64,000 nt of DNA from Liolophura sinensis. Its lineage: Eukaryota; Mollusca; Polyplacophora; Chitonida; Chitonidae. The position numbers and the translations under genes were made by a program. The stretch covers positions 1 through 64,000 of the forward strand of contig NW_027017985.1 of assembly GCF_032854445.1 (NCBI RefSeq). Direction: 5' to 3'. Shown here in pieces: positions 36,675-50,406 of this stretch. Positions within the stretch are counted from its first letter, which is position 1. Every line of letters starts with the position of its first letter. Below the pieces are notes generated by a model. It saw only the letters and a list, made by a program, of their open reading frames with translations. It ran no database searches and was not told where the DNA came from.

Positions 36675-39600
36675 TTCAATGATCATTGATGTCATAATCA
36701 CGTGCCCAGGAACGGCTCTTACTCCATGGAAACCAGGGATATTTGCAATTTTTTAACAGCTGATGATGCCTGGCCCAATTCCGCATCTTTTGGCACCTTA
36801 TAAATGTGGGTCAGTGTTCAGTTGTACTTTTTACAGCAGACTGTATCAAGTACCTTGTGTTTTTTATGTACAAATGGTGTGGTTTTTCTACACGTAGATA
36901 AAGACATTGAGATTGTCTTGCACTTAGAAGTAAGGCAATTGCTGGGTGAGTTAAATGGGCTTAGCCCAAAGATTTCAGGTCTTCTGGGCTACCGAAGGGC
37001 ACATAACTTATAGTCAAAAGTTGAATATAGTAATGACCAGTCGCGATTGTACAGAGTACAGTGTAGCCGGTTTCAATTAACAAAAAGACCAGGCAAAAAT
37101 GCAAAAGTGGAAAAACTGTTCCAGTGCTACTAGTAAGAGGCTAATCCGACGTATTTTGTGACGAGAAATCGAATGGTGCAATCCGCGTTGCTCTCCGACC
37201 AATACATTTGGCTGTAGCGACAATTGAATGATCATTTATGCCATAATCACGTGCGTAGCAACGGCTCTTACTCCATGGAAACCAGGGATATTTGCAATTT
37301 TTTAACAGCTGCCGATGCCTGGCCCAATTCCGCATCTTTTGGCACCTTACTGAAGTGGGTCAGTGTTCAGTTGTACTTTTTACAGCAGACTGTATCAAGT
37401 ACCTTGTGTTTTTTATGTACAAATGGTGTGGTTTTTCTACACGTAGATAAAGACATTGAGATTGTCTTGCACTTAGAAGTAAGACAATTGCTGGGTGAGT
37501 TAAATGGGCTTAGCCCAAAGATTTCACGTTGTCTGGGCTACCGAAGGGCACATAACTTATAGTCAAAAGTTGAATATAGTAATGACCAGTCGCGATTGTA
37601 CAGAGTACAGTGTAGCCGATTTCAATTAACTAAAAGACCAGGTAAAAATGCAAAAGTGGAAAAACTGTTCCAGTGCTGCTGGTAAGAGGCTAATCCGACG
37701 TATTTTGTGACGAAAAATCGAATGGTGCAAACCGCGTTGCTCTCCGACCAATACTTTTGCCTGTAGTGACAATTGAATGATTATTTATGTCATAATCACG
37801 TGCACAGCAACGGCTCTTACTCCATGGAAACCAGGGATATTTGCAATTTTTCAACAGCTGCCGATGCCTGGCTCAATTCCGCATCTTTTGGCACCTTACT
37901 GAAGTGGGTCAGTGTTCAGTTGTACTTTTTACAGCAGACTTTATCAAGTACCTTGTGTTTTTCATGTACAAATGGTGTGGTTTTTCTACACGTAGATAAA
38001 GATATTGAGATTGTCTTGCACTTCGAAGTAAGGCAATTGCTGGGTGAGTTAAATGGGCTTAGCCCAAAGATTTCAGGTCTTCTGGGCTACCGAAGGGCAC
38101 ATAACTTATAGTCAAAAGTTGAATATAGTAATGACCAGTCACGATTGTACAGAGTACAGTGTAGCCGGTTTCAATTAACAAAAAGACCAGGCAAAAATGC
38201 AAAAGTGGAAAATCTGTTCCAGTGCTGCTGGTAAGAGGCTAATCCGACGTATTTTGTGACGAGAAATCGAATGGTGCAAACCGCGTTGCTCTCCGACCAA
38301 TACTTTTGCCTGTAGTGACAATTGAATGATCATTTATGTCATAATTACGAGCACAGCAACGGCTCTTACTCCATGGAAACCAGGGAAATTTGCAATTTTT
38401 CAACAGCTGCCGATGCCTGGCTCAATTCCAAATCTTTTGGCACCTTACTGAAGTGGGTCAGTGTTCAGTTGTACTTTTTACAGCAGACTGTATCAAGTAC
38501 CTTGTGTTTTTCATGTACAAATGGTGTGGTTTTTCTACACGTAGATAAAGACATTGAGATTGTCTTCGACTTAGAAGTAAGACAATTGCTGGGTGAGTTA
38601 AATGGGCTGAGCCCAAAGATTTCAGGTCTTCTGGGCTACCGAAGGGCACATAACTTATAGTCAAAAGTTGAATATAGTAATGACCAGTCGCGATTGTACA
38701 GAGTACAGTGTAGCCGGTTTCAATTAACAAAAAGACCAGGCAAAAATGCAAAAGTGGAAAAACTGTTCCAGTGCTACTAGTAAGAGGCTAATCCGACGTA
38801 TTTTGTGACGAGAAATCGAATGGTGCAATCCGCGTTGCTCTCCGACCAATACATTTGGCTGTAGCGACAATTGAATGATCATTTATGCCATAATCACGTG
38901 CGTAGCAACGGCTCTTACTCCATGGAAACCAGGGAAATTTGCAATGTGTCAACAGCTGCCGATGCCTGGCTCAATTCCGAATCTTTGGCACCTTACTGAA
39001 GTGGGTCAGTGTTCAGTTGTACTTTTTACAGCAGACTGTATCAAGTACCTTGTGTTTTTCATGTACAAATGGTGTGGTTTTTCTACACGTAGATAAAGAC
39101 ATTGAGATTGTCTTGCACTTAGAAGTAAGGCAATTGCTGGGTGAGTTAAATGGGCTTAGCCCAAAGATTTGACGTCTTCTGGGCTACCGAAGGGCACATA
39201 ACTTATAGTCAAAAGTTGAATATAGTAATGACCAGTCGCGATTGTACAGAGTACAGTGTAGACGGTTTCAATTAACAAAAAGACCAGGCAAAAATGCAAA
39301 AGTGGAAAAACTGTTCCAGTGCTGCTGGTAAGAGGCTAATCCGACGTATTTTGTGACGAAAAATCGAATGGTGCAAACCGCGTTGCTCTCCGACCAATAC
39401 TTTTGCCTGTAGTGACAATTGAATGATCATTTATGTCATAATCACGTGCACAGCAACGGCTCTTACTCCATGGAAACCAGGGAAATTTGCAATTTTTCAA
39501 CAGCTGCCGATGCCTGGCTCAATTCCGCATCTTTTGGCACCTTACTGAAGTGGGTCAGTGTTCAGTTGTACTTTTTACAGCAGACTGTATCAAGTACCTT

Positions 39601-40516
39601 GTGTTTTTCATGTACAAATGGTGTGGTTTTTCTACACGTAGATAAAGACATTGAGATTGTCTTGGACTTAGAAGTAAGACAATTGCTGGGTGAGTTAAAT
39701 GGGCTGAGCCCAAAGATTTCAGGTCTTCTGGGCTACCGAAGGGCACATAACTTATAGTCAAAAGTTGAATATAGTAATGACCAGTAACGATTGTACAGAG
39801 TACAGTGTAGCCGGTTTCAATTAACAAAAAGACCAGGCAAGAATGCAAAAGTGGAAAAACTGTTCCAGTGCTGCTGGTAAGAGGCTAATCCGACGTATTT
39901 TGTGACGAAAAATCGAATGGTGCAAACCGCGTTGCTCTCCGACCAATACTTTTGCCTGTAGTGACAATTGAATGATCATTTATGTCATAATCACGTGCAC
40001 AGCAACGGCTCTTACTCCATGGAAACCAGGGAAATTTGCAATTTTTCAACAGCTGCCGATGCCTGGCTCAATTCCGAATCTTTTGGCACCTTACTGAAGT
40101 GGGTCAGTGTTCAGTTGTACTTTTTACAGCAGACTGTATCAAGTACCTTGTGTTTTTCATGTACAAATGGTGTGGTTTTTCTACACGTAGATAAAGACAT
40201 TGAGATTGTCTTGGACTTAGAAGTAAGACAATTGCTGGGGGTGAGTTAAATGGGCTGAGCCAAAGATTTCAGTCTTCTGGGCTACCGAAGGGCACATAAC
40301 TTATAGTCAAAAGTTGAATATAGTAATGACCAGTAACGATTGTACAGAGTACAGTGTAGCCGGTTTCAATTAACAAAAAGACCAGGCAAGAATGCAAAAG
40401 TGGAAAAATTGTTCCAGTGCTGCTGGTAAGAGGCTAATTCGACGTATTTTGTGACGAGAAATCGAATGGTGCAAACCGCGTTGCTCTGCGACCAATACTT
40501 TTGGCTGTAGTGACAA
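36675..40516 (+). repeat. Seven-monomer higher-order repeat, copy 3 (3,842 bp)
   Basis: Units begin at 36675, 37224, 37773, 38322, 38871, 39419 and 39968. Its first five units match copy 2. The R unit at 38871 is 548 bp because of a lost T (gaatctttggcacc, about 38985). The last two units are neighbouring near-duplicates of H type with gggctgagcc. The second of these starts the indel-rich region (ctgggggtgag at about 40235). Confidence 0.88.
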
Positions 40517-43500
40517 TTGAATGATCATTTATGTCATAATCACGTGCCCAGCAACGGCTCTTACTCCATGGAAACCAGAGAAATTTGCAATTTTTCAACA
40601 GCTGCCGATGCCTGGCTCAATCCGCATCTTTTGGCACCTTACTGAAGTGGGTCAGTGTTCAGTTGTACTTTTTACAGCAGACTGTATCAAGTACCTTTTG
40701 TTTTTTATGTACAAATGGTGTGGTTTTTCTACACGTAGATAAAGACATTGAGATTGTCTTGCACTTAGAAGTAAGGCAATTGCTGGGTGAGTTAAATGGG
40801 CTTAGCCCAAAGATTTCACGTTGTCTGGGCTACCGAAGGGCACATAACTTATAGTCAAAAGTTGAATATAGTAATGACCAGTCGCGATTGTACAGAGTAC
40901 AGTGTAGACGGTTTCAATTAACTAAAAGACCAGGTAAAAATGCAAAAGTGGAAAAACTGTTCCAGTGCTGCTGGTAAGAGGCTAATCCGACGTATTTTGT
41001 GACGAAAAATCGAATGGTGCAAACCGCGTTGGTCTCCGACCAATACTTTTGCCTCTAGTGACAATTGAATGATCATTTATGTCATAATCACGTGCACAAC
41101 AACGGCTCTTACTCCATGGAAACCAGGGATATTTGCAATTTTTCAACAGCTGCCGATGCCTGGCTCAATTCCGAATCTTTTGGCACCTTATAAATGTGGG
41201 TCAGTGTTCAGTTGTACTTTTTACAGCGGACTGTATCAAGTACCTTGTGTTTTTTATGTACAAATGGTCTGGTTTTTATACACGTAGATAAAAACATTGA
41301 GATTGTCTTGCACTTAGAAGTAAGACAATTGCTGGGTGAGTTAAATGGGCTTAGCCCAAAGATTTCAGGTCTTCTGGGCTACCGAAGGGCACATAACTTA
41401 TAGTCAAAAGTTGAATATAGTAATGACCAGTCGCGATTGTACAGAGTACAGTGTAGCCGATTTCAATTAACTAAAAGACCAGGTAAAAATGCAAAAGTGG
41501 AAAAACTGTGCCAGTGCTGCTGGTAAGAGGCTAATCCGACGTATTTTGTGACGAAAAATCGAATGGTGCAAACCGCGTTGCTCTCCGACCAATACTTTTG
41601 CCTGTAGTGACAATTGAATGATCATTTATGTCATAATCACGTGCACAACAACGGCTCTTACTCCATGGAAACCAGGGAAATTTGCAATTTTTCAACATCT
41701 GCCGACGCCTGGCTCAATTCCGAATCTTTTGGCACCTTACTGAAGTGGGTCAGTGTTCAGTTGTACTTTTTACAGCAGACTGTATCAAGTACCTTGTGTT
41801 TTTCATGTACAAATGGTGTGGTTTTTCTACACGTAGATAAAGACATTGAGATTGTCTTGCACTTAGAAGTAAGACAATTGCTGGGTGAGTTAAATGGGCT
41901 TAGCCCAAAGATTTCAGGTTCTTCTGGGCTACCGAAGGGCACATAACTTATAGTCAAAAGTTGAATATAGTAATGACCAGTCGCGATTTGTACAGAGTAC
42001 AGTGTAGCCGATTTCAATTAACTAAAAGACCAGGTAAAAATGCAAAAGTGGAAAAACTGTTCCAGTGCTGCTGGTAAGAGGCTAATCCGACGTATTTTGT
42101 GACGAAAAATCGAATGGTGCAAACCGCGTTGCTCTCCGACCAATACTTTTTGCCTGTAGTGACAATTGAATGATCATTTATGTCATTATCACGTGCACAG
42201 CAAGGGCTCTTACTCCATGGAAACCAGGGAAATTTGCAATTTTCAACAGCTGCCGATGCCTGGCTCAATTCCGAATCTTTTGGCACCTTACTGAAGTGGG
42301 TCAGTGTGCAGTTGTACTTTTTACAGCAGACTGTATCAAGTACCTTGTGTTTTTCATGTACAAATGGTGTGGTTTTTTCTACACGTAGATAAAGACATTG
42401 AGATTGTCTTGCACTTAGAAGTAAGGCAATTGCTGGGTGAGTTAAATGGGCTTAGCCCAAAGATTTGACGTCTTCTGGGCTACCGAAGGGCACATAACTT
42501 ATAGTCAAAAGTTGAATATAGTAATGACCAGTCGCGATTGTACAGAGTACAGTGTAGACGGGTTTCAATTAACAAAAAGACCAGGCAAAAATGCAAAAGT
42601 GGAAAAACTGTTCCAGTGCTGCTGGTAAGAGGCTAATCCGACGTATTTTGTAACGAGAAATCGAATGGTGCAAACCGCGTTGCTCTCCGACCAATACTTT
42701 TGGCTGTAGCGACAATTCAATGATCATTGATGTCATAATCACGTGCCCAGCAACGGCTCTTACTCCATGGAAACCAGGGATATTTGCAATTTTTTAACAG
42801 CTGATGATGCCTGGCCCAATTCCGCATCTTTTGGCACATTATAAATGTAGGTCAGTGTTCAGTTGTACTTTTTACAGCAGACTGTATCAAGTACCTTGTG
42901 TTTTTTTATGTACAAATGGTGTGGTTTTTCTACACGTAGATAAAGACATTGAGATTGTCTTGCACTTAGAGTAAGACAATTGCTGGGTGAGTTAAATGGG
43001 CTTAGCCCAAAAGATTTCAGGTCTTCTGGGCTACCGAAGGGCACATAACTTATAGTCAAAAGTTGAATATAGTAATGACCAGTCGCGATTGTACAGAGTA
43101 CAGTGTAGCCGATTTCAATTAACTAAAAGACCAGGTAAAAAATGCAAAAGTGGAAAAATTGTTCCAGTGCTGCTGGTAAGAGGGCTAATCCGACGTATTT
43201 TGTGACGAAAAATCGAATGGTGCAAACCGCGTTGCTCTCCGACCAATACTTTTGCCTGTAGTGACAATTCAATTATCATTTATGTCATAATCACGTGCAC
43301 AGCAACGGCTCTTACTCCATGGAAACCAGGGAAATTTGCAATTTTTCAACAGCTGCCGATGCCTGGCTCAATTCCGAATCTTTTGGCACCTTACTGAAGT
43401 GGGTCAGTGTTCAGTTGTACTTTTTACAGCAGACTGTATCAAGTACCTTGTGTTTTTCATGTACAAATGGTGTGGTTTTTCTACACGTAGATAAAGACAT

Positions 43501-45090
43501 TGAGATTGTCTTGCACTTAGAAGTAAGGCAATTGCTGGGTGAGTTAAATGGGCTTGGCCCAAAGATTTCAAGTCTTCTGGGCTACCGAAGGGCACATAAC
43601 TTATAGTCAAAAGTTGAATATAGTAATGACCAGTAGCGATTGTACAGAGTACAGTGTAGACGGTTTCAATTAACAAAAAGACCAGGCAAAAATGCAAAAG
43701 TGGAAAAACTGTTCCAGTGCTGCTGGTAAGAGGCTAATCCGACGTATTTTGTAACGAGAAATCGAATGGTGCAAACCGCGTTGCTCTCCGACCAATACTT
43801 TTGGCTGTAGCGACAATTCAATGATCATTGATGTCATAATCACGTGCCCAGCAACGGCTCTTACTCCATGGAAACCAGGGATATTTGCAATTTTTTAACA
43901 GCTGATGATGCCTGGCACAATTCCGCATCTTTTGGCACCTTACTGAAGTGGGTCAGTGTTCAGTTGTACTTTTTACAGCAGACTGTATCAAGTACCTTGT
44001 GTTTTTTATGTACAAATGGTGTGGTTTTTCTACACGTAGATAAAGACATTGAGATTGTCTTGGACTTAGAAGTAAGGCAATTGCTGGGTGAGTTAAATGG
44101 GCTTAGCCCAAAGATTTCAGGTCTTCTGGGCTACCGAAGGGCACATAACTTATAGTCAAAAGTTGAATATAGTAATGACCAGTCGCGATTGTACAGAGTA
44201 CAGTGTAGCCGGTTTCAATTAACAAAAAGACCAGGCAAAAATGCAAGAGTGGAAAAACTGTTCCAGTGCTACTAGTGAGAGGCTAATCCGACGTATTTTG
44301 TGACGAGAAATCGAATGGTGCAATCCGCGTTGCTCTCCGACCAATACATTTGGCTGTAGCGACAATTGTGATCATTATATATGCCATAATCACGTGCGTA
44401 GCAACGGCTCTTACTCCATGGAAACCAGGGATATTTGCAATTTTTTAACAGCTGCCGATGCTGCCCAATTCCGCATCTTTTGGCACCTTACTGAAGTGGG
44501 TCAGTGTTCAGTTGTACTTTTTACAGCAGGACTGTATCAAGTACCTTGTGTTTTTTATGTACAAATGGTGTGGTTTTTCTACACGTAGATAAAGACATTG
44601 AGATTGTCTTGCACTTAGAAGTAAGGCAATTGCTGGGTGAGTTAAATGGGCTTGGCCCAAAGATTTCACGTTGTCTGGGCTACCGAAGGGCACATAACTT
44701 ATAGTCAAAAGTTGAATATAGTAATGACCAGTCGCGATTGTACAGAGTACAGTGTAGCCGATTTCAATTAACTAAAAGACCAGGTAAAAATGCAAAAGTG
44801 GAAAAAACTGTTCCAGTGCTGCTGGTAAGAGGCTAATCCGACGTATTTTGTGACGAAAAATCGAATGGTGCAAACCGCGTTGCTCTCCGGCCAATACTTT
44901 TGCCTGTAGTGACAATTGAATGATCATTTAATGTCATAATCACGTGCACAGCAACGGCTCTTACTCCATGGAAACCAGGGATATTTGCAATTTTTCAACA
45001 GCTGCCGATGCCTGGCTCAATTCCGCATCTTTTGGCACCTTACTGAAGTGGGTCAGTGTTCAGTTGTACTTTTTACAGCAGACTTATCAA
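40235..45090. other. Second cluster of 1-3 bp indels, mostly in homopolymers
   Basis: In about 5 kb I see more than fifteen small length changes. They include +GG at about 40238, a lost C at about 40260, a lost G at about 40272, a lost T at about 40620, an extra T at about 41918, an extra T at about 41988, an extra T at about 42150, a lost T at about 42241, an extra T at about 42376, an extra G at about 42561, an extra T at about 42906, a lost A at about 42970, extra A at about 43011 and 43141, an extra G at about 43184, a rearranged gtgatcattatatatg at about 44368, 2 bp lost at about 44461, an extra G at about 44529, an extra A at about 44806, an extra A at about 44931 and a lost T at about 45085. 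Flanking arrays lack this density. Confidence 0.8.
40517..44915 (+). repeat. H-rich monomers related to the 7-monomer block, indel-rich
   Basis: Units begin at 40517, 41065, 41614, 42166, 42716, 43268, 43817 and 44366. Units 41065 and 41614 resemble 31734 and 32283 (atacac and gataaaaac variant, cacaacaacgg). Units 43268, 43817 and 44366 resemble 36126, 36675 and 37224, that is, the GGGCTTGGCCC H unit followed by the first two units of the 7-monomer repeat. Confidence 0.82.
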
Positions 45091-47112
45091 GTACCTTGTG
45101 TTTTTCATGTACAAATGGTGTGGTTTTTCTACACGTAGATAAAGATATTGAGATTGTCTTGCACTTCGAAGTAAGGCAATTGCTGGGTGAGTTAAATGGG
45201 CTTAGCCCAAAGATTTCAGGTCTTCTGGGCTACCGAAGGGCACATAACTTATAGTCAAAAGTTGAATATAGTAATGACCAGTCACGATTGTACAGAGTAC
45301 AGTGTAGCCGGTTTCAATTAACAAAAAGACCAGGCAAAAATGCAAAAGTGGAAAATCTGTTCCAGTGCTGCTGGTAAGAGGCTAATCCGACGTATTTTGT
45401 GACGAGAAATCGAATGGTGCAAACCGCGTTGCTCTCCGACCAATACTTTTGCCTGTAGTGACAATTGAATGATCATTTATGTCATAATCACGAGCACAGC
45501 AACGGCTCTTACTCCATGGAAACCAGGGAAATTTGCAATTTTTCAACAGCTGCCGATGCCTGGCTCAATTCCAAATCTTTTGGCACCTTACTGAAGTGGG
45601 TCAGTGTTCAGTTGTACTTTTTACAGCAGACTGTATCAAGTACCTTGTGTTTTTCATGTACAAATGGTGTGGTTTTTCTACACGTAGATAAAGACATTGA
45701 GATTGTCTTGGACTTAGAAGTAAGACAATTGCTGGGTGAGTTAAATGGGCTGAGCCCAAAGATTTCAGGTCTTCTGGGCTACCGAAGGGCACATAACTTA
45801 TAGTCAAAAGTTGAATATAGTAATGACCAGTCGCGATTGTACAGAGTACAGTGTAGCCGGTTTCAAATTAACAAAAAGACCAGGCAAAAATGCAAAAGTG
45901 GAAAAACTGTTCCAGTGCTACTAGTAAGAGGCTAATCCGACGTATTTTGTGACGAGAAATCGAATGGTGCAATCCGCGTTGCTCTCCGACCAATACATTT
46001 GGCTGTAGCGACAATTGAATGATCATTTATGCCATAATCACGTGCGTAGCAACGGCTCTTACTCCATGGAAACCAGGGAAATTTGCAATTTGTCAACAGC
46101 TGCCGATGCCTGGCTCAATTCCGAATCTTTTGGCACCTTACTGAAGTGGGTCAGTGTTCAGTTGTACTTTTTACAGCAGACTGTATCAAGTACCTTGTGT
46201 TTTTCATGTACAAATGGTGTGGTTTTTCTACACGTAGATAAAGACATTGAGATTGTCTTGCACTTAGAAGTAAGGCAATTGCTGGGTGAGTTAAATGGGC
46301 TTAGCCCAAAGATTTGACGTCTTCTGGGCTACCGAAGGGCACATAACTTATAGTCAAAAGTTGAATATAGTAATGACCAGTCGCGATTGTACAGAGTACA
46401 GTGTAGACGGTTTCAATTAACAAAAAGACCAGGCAAAAATGCAAAAGTGGAAAAACTGTTCCAGTGCTGCTGGTAAGAGGCTAATCCGACGTATTTTGTA
46501 ACGAGAAATCGAATGGTGCAAACCGCGTTGCTCTCCGACCAATACTTTTGGCTGTAGCGACAATTCAATGATCATTGATGTCATAATCACGTGCCCAGCA
46601 ACGGCTCTTACTCCATGGAAACCAGGGATATTTGCAATTTTTTAACAGCTGATGATGCCTGGCCCAATTCCGCATCTTTTGGCACCTTATAAATGTGGGT
46701 CAGTGTTCAGTTGTACTTTTTACAGCAGACTGTATCAAGTACCTTGTGTTTTTTATGTACAAATGGTGTGGTTTTTCTACACGTAGATAAAGACATTGAG
46801 ATTGTCTTGCACTTAGAAGTAAGGCAATTGCTGGGTGAGTTAAATGGGCTTAGCCCAAAGATTTCACGTTGTCTGGGCTACCGAAGGGCACATAACTTAT
46901 AGTCAAAAGTTGAATATAGTAATGACCAGTCGCGATTGTACAGAGTACAGTGTAGCCGATTTCAATTAACTAAAAGACCAGGTAAAAATGCAAAAGTGGA
47001 AAAACTGTTCCAGTGCTGCTGGTAAGAGGCTAATCCGACGTATTTTGTGACGAAAAATCGAATGGTGCAAACCGCGTTGCTCTCCGGCCAATACTTTTGC
47101 CTGTAGTGACAA
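44916..47112 (+). repeat. Four-monomer higher-order repeat, copy 1
   Basis: The units are H (44916, cttcgaag variant), E (45465, ttccaaatc), R (46015, tttgtcaac, in-frame TGA) and closed-hybrid P (46564, cacgttgtctggg). They repeat in the same order in 47113-49308 at 2,196-2,197 bp. One extra A (tttcaaattaac, about 45865) makes the offset 2,197 on its left. Confidence 0.9.
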
Positions 47113-49308
47113 TTGAATGATCATTTATGTCATAATCACGTGCACAGCAACGGCTCTTACTCCATGGAAACCAGGGATATTTGCAATTTTTCAACAGCTG
47201 CCGATGCCTGGCTCAATTCCGCATCTTTTGGCACCTTACTGAAGTGGGTCAGTGTTCAGTTGTACTTTTTACAGCAGACTTTATCAAGTACCTTGTGTTT
47301 TTCATGTACAAATGGTGTGGTTTTTCTACACGTAGATAAAGATATTGAGATTGTCTTGCACTTCGAAGTAAGGCAATTGCTGGGTGAGTTAAATGGGCTT
47401 AGCCCAAAGATTTCAGGTCTTCTGGGCTACCGAAGGGCACATAACTTATAGTCAAAAGTTGAATATAGTAATGACCAGTCACGATTGTACAGAGTACAGT
47501 GTAGCCGGTTTCAATTAACAAAAAGACCAGGCAAAAATGCAAAAGTGGAAAATCTGTTCCAGTGCTGCTGGTAAGAGGCTAATCCGACGTATTTTGTGAC
47601 GAGAAATCGAATGGTGCAAACCGCGTTGCTCTCCGACCAATACTTTTGCCTGTAGTGACAATTGAATGATCATTTATGTCATAATCACGAGCACACCAAC
47701 GGCTCTTACTCCATGGAAACCAGGGAAATTTGCAATTTTTCAACAGCTGCCGATGCCTGGCTCAATTCCAAATCTTTTGGCACCTTACTGAAGTGGGTCA
47801 GTGTTCAGTTGTACTTTTTACAGCAGACTGTATCAAGTACCTTGTGTTTTTCATGTACAAATGGTGTGGTTTTTCTACACGTAGATAAAGACATTGAGAT
47901 TGTCTTGGACTTAGAAGTAAGACAATTGCTGGGTGAGTTAAATGGGCTGAGCTCAAAGATTTCAGGTCTTCTGGGCTACCGATGGGCACATAACTTATAG
48001 TCAAAAGTTGAATATAGTAATGACCAGTCGCGATTGTACAGAGTACAGTGTAGCCGGTTTCAATTAACAAAAAGACCAGGCAAAAATGCAAAAGTGGAAA
48101 AACTGTTCCAGTGCTACTAGTAAGAGGCTAATCCGACGTATTTTGTGACGAGAAATCGAATGGTGCAATCCGCGTTGCTCTCCGACCAATACATTTGGCT
48201 GTAGCGACAATTGAATGATCATTTATGCCATAATCACGTGCGTAGCAAAGGCTCTTACTCCATGGAAACCAGGGAAATTTGCAATTTGTCAACAGCTGCC
48301 GATGCCTGGCTCAATTCCGAATCTTTTGGCACCTTACTGAAGTGGGTCAGTGTTCAGTTGTACTTTTTACAGCAGACTGTATCAAGTACCTTGTGTTTTT
48401 CATGTACAAATGGTGTGGTTTTTCTACACGTAGATAAAGACATTGAGATTGTCTTGCACTTAGAAGTAAGGCAATTGCTGGGTGAGTTAAATGGGCTTAG
48501 CCCAAAGATTTGACGTCTTCTGGGCTACCGAAGGGCACATAACTTATAGTCAAAAGTTGAATATAGTAATGACCAGTCGCGATTGTACAGAGTACAGTGT
48601 AGACGGTTTCAATTAACAAAAAGACCAGGCAAAAATGCAAAAGTGGAAAAACTGTTCCAGTGCTGCTGGTAAGAGGCTAATCCGACGTATTTTGTAACGA
48701 GAAATCGAATGGTGCAAACCGCGTTGCTCTCCGACCAATACTTTTGGCTGTAGCGACAATTCAATGATCATTGATGTCATAATCACGTGCCCAGCAACGG
48801 CTCTTACTCCATGGAAACCAGGGATATTTGCAATTTTTTAACAGCTGATGATGCCTGGCCCAATTCCGCATCTTTTGGCACCTTATAAATGTGGGTCAGT
48901 GTTCAGTTGTACTTTTTACAGCAGACTGTATCAAGTACCTTGTGTTTTTTATGTACAAATGGTGTGGTTTTTCTACACGTAGATAAAGACATTGAGATTG
49001 TTTTGGACTTAGAAGTAAGGCAATTGCTGGGTGAGTTAAATGGGCTTAGCCCAAAGATTTCAGGTCTTCTGGGCTACCGAAGGGCACATAACTTATAGTC
49101 AAAAGTTGAATATAGTAATGACCAGTCGCGATTGTACAGAGTACAGTGTAGCCGATTTCAATTAACTAAAAGACCAGGTAAAAATGCAAAAGTGGAAAAA
49201 CTGTTCCAGTGCTGCTGGTAAGAGGCTAATCCGACGTATTTTGTGACGAAAAATCGAATGGTGCAAACCGCGTTGCTCTCCGACCAATACTTTTGCCTGT
49301 AGTGACAA
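47113..49308 (+). repeat. Four-monomer higher-order repeat, copy 2
   Basis: The units are H (47113), E (47662), R (48211) and closed-hybrid P (48760). Private changes are gcacaccaacgg (about 47694), gagctcaaag (about 47949), cgatgggc (about 47981) and gcaaaggctc (about 48246). The P unit ends in the caggtcttctggg form instead of the cacgttgtctggg of copy 1. Confidence 0.9.
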
Positions 49309-49857
49309 TTGAATGATTATTTATGTCATAATCACGAGCACAGCAACGGCTCTTACTCCATGGAAACCAGGGAAATTTGCAATTTTTCAACAGCTGCCGA
49401 TGCCTGGCTCAATTCCGAATCTTTTGGCACCTTACTGAAGTGGGTCAGTGTTCAGTTGTACTTTTTACAGCAGACTGTATCAAGTACCTTTTGTTTTTCA
49501 TGTACAAATGGTGTGGTTTTTCTACACGTAGATAAAGACATTGAGATTGTCTTGCACTTAGAAGTAAGACAATTGCTGGGTGAGTTAAATGGGCTTAGCC
49601 CAAAGATTTGACGTCTTCTGGGCTACCGAAGGGCACATAACTTATAGTCAAAAGTTGAATATAGTAATGACCAGTAGCGATTGTACAGAGTACAGTGTAG
49701 ACGGTTTCAATTAACAAAAAGACCAGGCAAAAATGCAAAAGTGGAAAATCTGTTCCAGTGCTGCTGGTAAGAGGCTAATTCGACGTATTTTGTGACGAGA
49801 AATCGAATGGTGCAAACCGCGTTGCTCTCCGACCAATACTTTTGGCTGTAGTGACAA

Positions 49858-50406
49858 TTGAATGATCATTTATGTCATAATCACGTGCCCAGCAACGGCT
49901 CTTACTCCATGGAAACCAGGGATATTTGCAATTTTTCAACATCTGCCGATGCCTGGCTCAATTCCGCATCTTTTGGCACCTTACTGAAGTGGGTCAGTGT
50001 TCAGCTGTACTTTTTACAGCAGACTGTATCAAGTACCTTGTGTTTTTTATGTACAAATGGTGTGGTTTTTCTACACGAAGATAAAGACATTGAGATTGTC
50101 TTGCACTTAGAAGTAAGGCAATTGCTGGGTGAGTTAAATGGGCTGAACCCAAAGATTTGACGTCTTCTGGGCTACCGAAGGGCACATAACTTATAGTCAA
50201 AAGTTGAATATAGTAATGACCAGTTGCGATTGTACAGAGTACAGTGTAGCCGATTTCAATTAACAAAAAGACCAGGCAGAAATGCAAAAGTGGAAAAACT
50301 GTTCCAGTGCTGCTGGTAAGAGGCTAATCCGACGTATTTTGTAACGAGAAATCGAATGGTGCAAACCGCGTTGCTCTCCGACCAATACTTTTGGCTGTAG
50401 CGACAA
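49858..50406 (+). repeat. Rare-variant P monomer, copy 1 (cagctgtac / cacgaagat)
   Basis: It carries cagctgtac (about 50002), cacgaagat (about 50076), an in-frame TGA at 50158 and gcagaaatgc (about 50276). The same four markers occur together in 56995-57543, 7,137 bp (13 monomers) away. It differs from that partner at gggctgaaccc (about 50141) and accagttgcg (about 50220). Confidence 0.9.
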
